Positions 24,536-30,445 of a stretch of 30,445 bases of DNA are shown here, in pieces. The position numbers and the translations under genes are program-made. The stretch's first letter is position 1. Every line of letters starts with the position of its first letter. Location: assembly GCF_003951315.1 (NCBI RefSeq), contig NZ_QLJH01000036.1, positions 1 to 30,445 on the forward strand, given 5' to 3'. The notes under the pieces are model-generated. The model made no database searches, was not told the DNA's origin, and saw nothing but the letters and a program-made list of their open reading frames with translations. The stretch is from Sphingomonas sp. S-NIH.Pt15_0812 (GTDB lineage: Bacteria; Pseudomonadota; Alphaproteobacteria; Sphingomonadales; Sphingomonadaceae).

Positions 24536-25152
24536 GCCAGATCGCGCTGCCGCTCGCATGGCCGGAGGACCCGCGTGACGACGCCTTCTTCGTCACGCCC
24601 ACCAATGCGCGTGCGGCGCAGTTGCTGGAACATTGGGACACCTGGCCCGTCCACGCCGCGCTGCTGACCGGCCCGCGCCGGTCGGGGCGCAGCCTGCTGG
24701 CCCGGATCTTCGCCGCGAAAAGCGGTGGTTCGATCATCGACGATGCCGAACGGGTGTCGGAAACCAGCCTGTTCCACGCTTGGAACAGGGCGCAGGCGGA
24801 CCGGCGTCCGCTGGTCATCATCGCCGATGTCGCACCGCCCGTCTGGCGGATCACCCTGCCAGACCTGCGTTCACGGCTGGCGGCGACGCCCCATGCGGAG
24901 ATCGGTCCGCCCGACGACGGGCTGGTGCGCGCGCTGTTCGAGCGGCAACTGGCGCGGCGCGGCGTGGTCGCGCCGCCCGATGTGCTGGAATGGCTGGTCG
25001 CCCGGATCGAGCGCAGCCACCTGGCGATCGAACGCAGTATCGACGCGCTCGACGAAGGCGTCATGGAACGGCAACGCCGACTGACTATCCCGCTGGCTCG
25101 AAACACCTTGATCGACGCGGGGCTGCTGGTCCCGCAACAGGAGCTGCCATGA
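24532..25152 (+). CDS. hdaA: HdaA-type DnaA regulatory inactivator homologue
   Basis: This 206-residue protein resembles HdaA/Hda, the DnaA-related AAA+ protein that acts with the sliding clamp to convert DnaA-ATP to DnaA-ADP after replication starts. The clamp-binding motif QIALPL is at residues 3-8. The AAA+ core follows, with [18 protein letters not shown] as the Walker A region. The invariant Lys is replaced by Arg53 (GPRRSGRS). The Walker B strand reads [11 protein letters not shown] without the usual D-E pair. The C-terminal lid has [20 protein letters not shown]. Clamp binding is expected, but nucleotide hydrolysis is doubtful. The gene overlaps both neighbours by 4 nt and is expressed with ppk1. 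Confidence 0.88.
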   Translation: MSQIALPLAWPEDPRDDAFFVTPTNARAAQLLEHWDTWPVHAALLTGPRRSGRSLLARIFAAKSGGSIIDDAERVSETSLFHAWNRAQADRRPLVIIADVAPPVWRITLPDLRSRLAATPHAEIGPPDDGLVRALFERQLARRGVVAPPDVLEWLVARIERSHLAIERSIDALDEGVMERQRRLTIPLARNTLIDAGLLVPQQELP

Positions 25153-27317
25153 CCCGCCCCGCGCATATCGCCGCGCTGACCAAGACCGACGAGGACGGGT
25201 TCACGGCCGCCGAGCCGAACGACCGTTATTTCAACCGCGAACTGTCCTGGCTGGCGTTCAACCGGCGGGTGCTGGAGGAGGCGTGCAACGAGGCGCATCC
25301 GCTGCTCGAACGGCTCCGCTTCCTGTCGATATCCGGTTCGAATCTCGATGAATTCTTCATGGTCCGGGTGGCGGGCCTGAAGGGGCAGCAGGCGCAGGAC
25401 GTGGAGCGCCGCTCCGCCGACGGGCTGACGCCGGGGCAGCAGTTGAACGCGATCGTCGAGGAGGCGGACCGATTGCTGCGCAGCCAGCAGGCGGTGTGGA
25501 GCGACCTGCGCACCCTGCTGGCGGCGAACGGGATCGAGGTGCTGCGCCGAGACGCGATCGATTCGGACGACCAGGCCTGGCTGGAGAATCACTATCGCGA
25601 GCAGATCTTCCCGATCCTGACGCCTCAGGCGCTCGACCCCGCGCATCCTTTTCCCTTTATCCCCAACAAGGGGCTGACGGTGATCTTCGACCTGGAACGG
25701 ATCGTCGATGGCGAGCCGATCCGTGAGCTGGTGATGCTGCCGCCGACCGCGCCGCGCTTCGTTCGGCTGCCGGGCGATCCCGCCCGCTATGTCTGCACCG
25801 AGACGATCGTGAAGCGGTTCGCGCCGCTGCTCTTCCCCGGCTATGTCGTCCACGGCGCGGCGGCGTTCCGGGTGCTGCGCGACAGCGATATCGAGATCGA
25901 GGAAGAGGCGGAGGATCTGGTCCGCTACTTCGCCAATGCGATCAAGCGCCGCCGGCGTGGCCGCGTCATCCGGCTGGAGCTGGAGACGGGGATGCCCGAC
26001 ACGCTGGCGGCCGTCCTGAAGGACGAGCTGGGCGGCGTCGACGCGATCATTACCGAGAGTGGGCACCTGCTCGGCATCGGCGATCTCGACCTGCTGGTCG
26101 AGGAGGATCGGCCGGACCTGAAGTTCCCGCCCTTCACACCGCGTTTTCCCGAGCGGATCCGCGAGTTCGACGGCGATTGTTTCGCCGCGATCCGGGCCAA
26201 GGACATCGTCGTCCAGCATCCCTATGAGACGTTCGGCGTCGTGCTGGCCTTTCTGAAACAGGCGGCGGCGGACCCGGACGTGGTCGCGATCAAACAGACC
26301 TTGTACCGCGCGGGCAAGCAGCCGGCGGTCATCAATGCGCTGATCGCGGCGGCGGAGGCGGGCAAGTCGGTGACCGCCGTGGTCGAGCTGAAGGCGCGGT
26401 TCGACGAGGAGCAGAACCTGTTCTGGGCCTCGGCGCTGGAGCGGGCGGGCGTGCAGGTCGTCTATGGCTTCATCGACTGGAAGACGCACGCCAAGGTGTC
26501 GCTGGTGGTGCGGCGCGAGGCGGGGGCGTTCCGCACCTACTGCCATTTCGGCACCGGCAATTATCACCCGGTGACCGCCAGGATCTATACCGATCTCAGC
26601 TACTTCACCGCCGATCCGGCGATCGGGCGCGACGCGGTGCAGATGTTCAACTATGTCACTGGCTATGTCGAGCCGCACGACATGAGCTGCATGAGCCTGT
26701 CGCCGCTGACGCTGCGCCAGCGGCTGACCGCGCTGATCGACGACGAGATCGCCCATGCCAATGCCGGGCGGCCGGCGGCGATGTGGGCGAAGATGAACAG
26801 CCTGGTCGACCCGGCGATCATCGACAAGCTCTACGAGGCGAGCGGGGCCGGCGTGCAGATCGACCTGATCATCCGCGGAATCTGCTGCCTGCGCCCGCAA
26901 GTCCCCGGCCTTTCAGAGAATATCCGGGTCAAGTCGGTGATCGGCCGCTTCCTGGAGCATAGCCGCATCTGGGCGTTCGGCGCGGGCGCGGCGCTGCCCA
27001 ACGACGATGCCAAGGTGTTCATCTCCTCGGCGGACTGGATGCCGCGCAATTTCGACCGGCGCGTCGAATATATGCTTCCGATCACCAATGCGACCGTGCA
27101 CGACCAGATCCTGGATCAGGTGATGGTCGCCAATCTGATCGATGACGAGCAGAGCTGGGTGCTCCAGGCCGATGGTTCCTATGTCCGCACCGAACCGGGC
27201 GACAAGCCGTTCAACCTGCACCGCTATTTCATGACCAACCCGTCTCTGTCCGGGCGCGGCGCGGCGATCGAGGCGGGACGCGGCGTGCCGACCCTTGCCT
27301 GGCCGCGCAAGCGTTGA
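25149..27317 (+). CDS. ppk1: Polyphosphate kinase 1
   Basis: This 722-residue enzyme reversibly makes inorganic polyphosphate from ATP. The N-terminal domain shows FNRELSWLAFNRRVLEEA and SGSNLDEFFMVRVAGL. The kinase core includes IVVQHPYETF, IKQTLYRAGKQPAVINALI and the autophosphorylated His447 in DWKTHAKVSLVVRRE. It also has CHFGTGNYHPVTARIYTDLS and VFISSADWMPRNFDRRVE. Length and motifs are complete. The start at 25149 overlaps the hdaA stop by 4 nt; the much longer open frame upstream is antisense-like or shadow sequence. The stop overlaps the ppx start by one base. It is associated with the inner face of the membrane in other bacteria. Confidence 0.96.
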   Translation: MTRPAHIAALTKTDEDGFTAAEPNDRYFNRELSWLAFNRRVLEEACNEAHPLLERLRFLSISGSNLDEFFMVRVAGLKGQQAQDVERRSADGLTPGQQLNAIVEEADRLLRSQQAVWSDLRTLLAANGIEVLRRDAIDSDDQAWLENHYREQIFPILTPQALDPAHPFPFIPNKGLTVIFDLERIVDGEPIRELVMLPPTAPRFVRLPGDPARYVCTETIVKRFAPLLFPGYVVHGAAAFRVLRDSDIEIEEEAEDLVRYFANAIKRRRRGRVIRLELETGMPDTLAAVLKDELGGVDAIITESGHLLGIGDLDLLVEEDRPDLKFPPFTPRFPERIREFDGDCFAAIRAKDIVVQHPYETFGVVLAFLKQAAADPDVVAIKQTLYRAGKQPAVINALIAAAEAGKSVTAVVELKARFDEEQNLFWASALERAGVQVVYGFIDWKTHAKVSLVVRREAGAFRTYCHFGTGNYHPVTARIYTDLSYFTADPAIGRDAVQMFNYVTGYVEPHDMSCMSLSPLTLRQRLTALIDDEIAHANAGRPAAMWAKMNSLVDPAIIDKLYEASGAGVQIDLIIRGICCLRPQVPGLSENIRVKSVIGRFLEHSRIWAFGAGAALPNDDAKVFISSADWMPRNFDRRVEYMLPITNATVHDQILDQVMVANLIDDEQSWVLQADGSYVRTEPGDKPFNLHRYFMTNPSLSGRGAAIEAGRGVPTLAWPRKR

Positions 27318-28780
27318 TGGGGCTGTTCCGGCGCCTGGCATCGCCGCCGCGCACGGCAATCGTCGATATCGGCTCCAATTCGGTGCGGCTGGTCGTCTAT
27401 CAGGGGCAGCCCCGCTGCCCGGCGATCCTGTTCAACGAGAAGGTGATGGCCGGGCTGGGTCGTGGCCTGGCGGAAACCGGCCGGATCGAGCCGGCGGGGT
27501 TGCGCCAAGCGCATGGCGCGCTGAACCGCTTCGCCGCCGTGCTGCGCGAGATGGAGGTGACGGAGATCCGCACCGTCGCCACCGCCGCCGTGCGCGATGC
27601 AGCGAACGGCGCGGGTCTGATCGAGGCGGCGGCCACGCTCGGCCTCAAGCCCGAGGTGCTGTCGGGCGAGCAGGAGGCGATGGCGGCGGGTGAGGGCGTG
27701 CTGTCCGGCATTCCCGATGCGGACGGCGTGGTCGGCGACCTGGGCGGCGGCAGCCTGGAACTGGTTCGCGTGCAGAACGGCGCGTGTGGCGAACGCGTGT
27801 CCTTTCCGCTCGGCGTGCTGCGGATCGCGGGCTCGCGCGGCAAGCCGCTGGAGTCGCGCGTCGTCAAGCTGATCCGCGAGGCGGGCTGGACCCGGCGCGG
27901 GCAGGGCTTGCCCTTCTATCTGGTCGGTGGATCGTGGCGCGCGCTGGCGCGGCTCGACATGCACCTGACCGGCTATCCGCTGCCGATCATCCATCAGTAC
28001 AGCATGAGCCCGGCGCGGATCGCGACGCTCGGCCGCACCATCGCGCATCTCGACAAGCCGCGCCTGCGCGAGGTGCCGGGCCTGTCGTCCGGCCGGGCGG
28101 GCACGCTGGCCGACGCCACCGCGCTCTTAGGCCTAGTGGTGCGCGAACTGGGCAGCCGGGAGACGATCGCCTCCACCTATGGCCTGCGCGAGGGGCTGCT
28201 CCATGCCGGGCTGGACGCGGACACGCGCGCGCAGGATCCGCTCATCGTCGCGGCTCGCGAGGAGGGGCGGCTGCTCGGTCGCTTCCCCGAACATGGCGAC
28301 CTGCTCCACGACTGGATCGCACCGCTGTTCGCGCACGAGCCGCATGAGCGAATCCGCCAGGCAGCCTGTCTGCTGGCCGATGTGGGCTGGCACGCCAATC
28401 CCGATTTCCGCGCCGAGCGTGGGCTGGAGGTGGCGCTGCACGGCCATTGGGTCGCGATCCGGGCGGCCGAGCGCGCGATGTTGGCGCAGGCTCTGTTCAC
28501 CAGCCTGGGTGGCGGCGTCGCCACGCCCGCGCCGCTCGGCGCGCTGGCGAATGCGGAGGAACTGAAGCGGGCAATGGTCTGGGGCCTGGCGATCCGGCTG
28601 GGCCAGCGGCTGTCGGCGGGGCTGGCGGGGCCATTGCGGCGCGCGACTGTGCGCGACGACGGCGTGCGGCTGACGCTCGACCTGCCGGGCGGGGACCGGG
28701 CGCTCTATGGCGAAGCGGTCGAGAAGCGCCACGCGGCGCTGGCGACGATGATGGGGCGGATGCCGGTGGTGACGGGGTAG
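27317..28780 (+). CDS. ppx: Exopolyphosphatase (Ppx/GppA family)
   Basis: This 487-residue member of the Ppx/GppA family removes terminal phosphate from polyphosphate or hydrolyses pppGpp. The ASKHA phosphate-binding loops are IVDIGSNSVRLVVY (Asp17) and VVGDLGGGSLELV (139-145), and the catalytic Glu119 lies in LSGEQEAMAAGEG. The second half forms the helical HD-like region (YGLREGLLHAGL, CLLADVGWHANPDF). The start at ATG 27317 shares one base with the ppk1 stop; a TTG at 27314 is an alternative. Coupling ppk1 with ppx in one unit allows balanced synthesis and breakdown. Which of the two substrates is used cannot be decided from the sequence. Confidence 0.94.
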   Translation: MGLFRRLASPPRTAIVDIGSNSVRLVVYQGQPRCPAILFNEKVMAGLGRGLAETGRIEPAGLRQAHGALNRFAAVLREMEVTEIRTVATAAVRDAANGAGLIEAAATLGLKPEVLSGEQEAMAAGEGVLSGIPDADGVVGDLGGGSLELVRVQNGACGERVSFPLGVLRIAGSRGKPLESRVVKLIREAGWTRRGQGLPFYLVGGSWRALARLDMHLTGYPLPIIHQYSMSPARIATLGRTIAHLDKPRLREVPGLSSGRAGTLADATALLGLVVRELGSRETIASTYGLREGLLHAGLDADTRAQDPLIVAAREEGRLLGRFPEHGDLLHDWIAPLFAHEPHERIRQAACLLADVGWHANPDFRAERGLEVALHGHWVAIRAAERAMLAQALFTSLGGGVATPAPLGALANAEELKRAMVWGLAIRLGQRLSAGLAGPLRRATVRDDGVRLTLDLPGGDRALYGEAVEKRHAALATMMGRMPVVTG

Positions 28781-28795
28781 GGGGCCCAGGCCCTA

Positions 28796-28904
28796 CTGTT
28801 CCCCTGCGAAGGCAAAGGCCCAGTCGGGAAGGCCGTCATCACCAGGCGCCGTGCATCGTCACGATCGTTCCCCAACCGGGCCCCGGCCTTCGCCAGGGAA
28901 CCAG
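28796..28904. repeat. Palindromic intergenic repeat between ppx and the I78 gene
   Basis: The left arm at 28796-28830 (CTGTTCCCCTGCGAAGGC, then GGCCCAGTCGGGAA) is matched by the reverse complement at 28867-28904 (reading CTGGTTCCCTGGCGAAGGCC and GGGCCCGG). The spacer is about 36 nt and the arms are imperfect. The arm sequence is a common dispersed element in sphingomonads. It lies between two convergent genes, so it may serve as a bidirectional terminator. It is unrelated in sequence to the repeat at 10646. Confidence 0.7.
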
Positions 28905-28924
28905 GAATGGGAAAGACTTGTGGC

Positions 28925-29218
28925 TTACCCGCAGGTCAGGTCGGTGATCTGCCCGAAATCATCGACCATGATGTTCAGCCGCTCCGGCCGGAAGTCCATC
29001 GTCGCGGGGTCGCCCGGGCGCAGCACGCGGGCGATGCGGGCCTGGGCGTCGTGGCGGACCGCGTCACGGTCGCGCAGTTTGAACTTCGCCCCGGCCCAGC
29101 GCATCTTCACCGGCTCGGTCACCGCGCACGGACCGGCAGGCTCCGGTGGCGGCTGCATCGTCGCGCAGGCGGAGACGCCGATGGCGAGCAGGAGGACGGT
29201 CAGGCTGCGGTGCATCAT
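28925..29218 (-). CDS. I78-family peptidase-inhibitor-like lipoprotein
   Basis: This 97-residue protein has a lipoprotein signal peptide. LLLAIGVSAC puts the lipobox VSA before Cys18, so it should be lipid-anchored in the envelope. The C-terminal half matches the I78 inhibitor pattern: RVLRPGDPATMDFRPERLNI, then DDFGQITDLTCG. I78 proteins are small inhibitors of serine peptidases with an extended reactive loop. The start is ATGATG with the rnd stop embedded, so translation is coupled to ribonuclease D. The second Met at 29215 is equally possible. A role in protecting the periplasm from proteases is inferred from the family. Confidence 0.82.
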   Translation of the reverse strand: MMHRSLTVLLLAIGVSACATMQPPPEPAGPCAVTEPVKMRWAGAKFKLRDRDAVRHDAQARIARVLRPGDPATMDFRPERLNIMVDDFGQITDLTCG

Positions 29219-30393
29219 GCGACGGGCTCCTCGGTCCGGGTCATCTTGAGCTTGCCGTTGCGGACGGCGAAGCCCAGCCGCCCCTCGACCAGATCGACGG
29301 CATCGCGGCCGAACTGATCGTAGCGCCAACCCTGCAACATCGGCAATCCGTCGCGCACGCCCGAGGCCAGCGCCTCCAGCTCCTCCGACCGGGCGAGCAG
29401 GCGCGAGGCGACGTCGATGTCGCGGGCGCGGATCTTGAGGAGAAGCTTCAGCAAGTCGGCGACCAGTGCACCGTCCTTGCCCAGCCCCGGCTTCTTGTCG
29501 TCCTTGGGCGGCAGTTCGTCGCCGGACAGCGGCGTCGCCTCCGCCAGCGACTGCATCAGCCGCGCGCCGATATCGTTCTGCGCCCAGGTCGCCGACAGCC
29601 CCCGGACCTTGGCGAGATCGGCCTGCTTGCGCGGCGGGTTGCCGGCCAGGTCGCCCAGCGTCTCGTCCTTGACGATGCGGCCGCGCGGCAGGTCCTTGGA
29701 CCGGGCCTCCAGCTCCCGCCAGCGGGCCAGCGCCTTGAGCCGGCCCAGCACCTCGGGCTTGCGGCCGGAGATGCGGACTCGCTTCCAGGCGAGATCGGGG
29801 TCGTTGGCGTAGTTGGCGGGATCGGCCAGCCGCTCCATCTCCTGGTCCAGCCAGGCGCCGCGGCCGGTGCGGCGCAGCCGTTCGAGCATCTTGGGGAAGA
29901 TGGTCGACAGATAGGTGACGTCGCCGATCGCATATTCGATCTGGCGGGCGTCGAGCGGCCGGCGCGACCAGTCGGTGAAGCGCGCGCCCTTGTCGATCGA
30001 CACGCCCAGCCAGCTGTCGACCAGGTTGGAATAGCCGATCTGCTCGCCCTGGCCGAGCGCCATGGCCGCGACCTGGGTGTCGAACAGCGGGTGCGGCGTC
30101 TTGCCGGTCAGATTGTAGATGATCTCGATATCCTGCCCGCCGGCATGGAAGACCTTCAGCACCTCCTGATTGTCGACCAGCAGGTCGAGCAGCGGCGTCA
30201 GGTCGAGGCCGGGGGCGAGCGGATCGATCGCGGCCGCCTCCTGCGTGTCGGCGACCTGGATCAGGCAGAGTTCGGGCCAATAGGTACTCTCGCGCATGAA
30301 CTCGGTATCGACCGTGATGAAGTCGGCCTGAGCGAGGCGGGTGCAGAGATTGGCGAGTGTCGCGCTATCGGTGATCAGCGGGTGGATATGCAT
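29215..30393 (-). CDS. rnd: Ribonuclease D
   Basis: This 392-residue 3'-5' exoribonuclease of the DEDDy family trims tRNA and other small RNA 3' ends. Exo I is FITVDTEFMRE (Asp29, Glu31). Exo II is VFHAGGQDIEIIYN (Asp88), followed by HPLFDTQVAAMALG and IGYSNLVDSWLG. Exo III is YAIGDVTYL (Tyr154, Asp158). The HRDC domain covers about residues 208-290, including LKALARWRELEARSKDLPRG. A second helical region ends the protein. The start at 30393 fits family N-termini beginning at HIHPLITD; further in-frame ATGs at 30405 and 30429 are less likely. The stop overlaps the I78 gene. Confidence 0.95.
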   Translation of the reverse strand: MHIHPLITDSATLANLCTRLAQADFITVDTEFMRESTYWPELCLIQVADTQEAAAIDPLAPGLDLTPLLDLLVDNQEVLKVFHAGGQDIEIIYNLTGKTPHPLFDTQVAAMALGQGEQIGYSNLVDSWLGVSIDKGARFTDWSRRPLDARQIEYAIGDVTYLSTIFPKMLERLRRTGRGAWLDQEMERLADPANYANDPDLAWKRVRISGRKPEVLGRLKALARWRELEARSKDLPRGRIVKDETLGDLAGNPPRKQADLAKVRGLSATWAQNDIGARLMQSLAEATPLSGDELPPKDDKKPGLGKDGALVADLLKLLLKIRARDIDVASRLLARSEELEALASGVRDGLPMLQGWRYDQFGRDAVDLVEGRLGFAVRNGKLKMTRTEEPVA

Positions 30394-30445
30394 CCCACCG
30401 CCCATAGACCGACCGGGGCGGGTTGACAAAGAGGGGGTGGGAAGG

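Noticed and set aside
23868..26900. A 1010-codon minus-strand open frame
   Set aside because: It lies antisense to ppk1, hdaA and part of the secreted-protein gene. Its translation shows low-complexity Arg/Ala/Asp sequence without domains, so it is a shadow.
30423..30428. TTGACA on the plus strand near the window end
   Set aside because: It matches a -35 hexamer, but the sequence ends 17 nt later, before a -10 element could be judged.

Overview
The window looks like a chromosomal segment of a sphingomonad (Alphaproteobacteria, Sphingomonas or a close relative). The evidence is a strongly GC-rich sequence, a large TonB-dependent receptor with a sphingomonad-type plug, the alphaproteobacterial order chvI-chvG-hprK-rapZ-EIIA-HPr, a DnaA-related HdaA gene next to ppk1, a short I78 inhibitor lipoprotein, and two imperfect palindromic intergenic repeats of the REP type. 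I saw no tRNA, rRNA, CRISPR array, insertion sequence or phage gene.

Layout. (1) Bases 1-4993, minus strand: an uptake and catabolism operon reading TonB receptor, GPH/MelB-type symporter, TauD/TfdA dioxygenase, then a secreted protein cut by the window edge. (2) Bases 5245-7772: a zone of gene decay. It holds a serine hydrolase remnant, a YcaQ-like DNA glycosylase gene broken by one in-frame TGA, and a divergent lysR/quinone-oxidoreductase pair whose two 5' halves and shared promoter are gone. (3) Bases 8099-10469, plus strand: a four-gene unit of a small unknown protein, a methyltransferase-like protein, a two-helix membrane protein and a diaminopimelate-decarboxylase-family enzyme. (4) Bases 10778-15057, minus strand: six tightly packed genes coupling the ChvI/ChvG two-component system to the nitrogen/carbon-type PTS relay (HprK, RapZ, EIIA-Man, HPr). 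(5) Bases 15150-17952: an alpha/beta hydrolase, a Lys/Ala/Pro-rich single-helix membrane protein and AMP nucleosidase. (6) Bases 18007-20603: a GAF protein and an MHYT-GGDEF-EAL cyclic-di-GMP enzyme that overlap. (7) Bases 20719-23245: purM, purN and a membrane protein, each overlapping the next by 4 nt. (8) Bases 23312-28780, plus strand: a secreted protein, hdaA, ppk1 and ppx, all with overlapping stop and start codons. (9) Bases 28925-30393, minus strand: rnd and an I78 lipoprotein.

How they fit together. Regions 4-9 are mostly conserved housekeeping and signalling: envelope stress and PTS control, purine synthesis and AMP turnover, polyphosphate metabolism, replication control and RNA processing. 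Regions 1-3 are the accessory part. The most unusual items are the three degraded loci side by side, the unexplained lysA-family operon, the HdaA protein with Arg in place of the Walker A Lys, and the repeated use of an ATGATG junction to couple genes.
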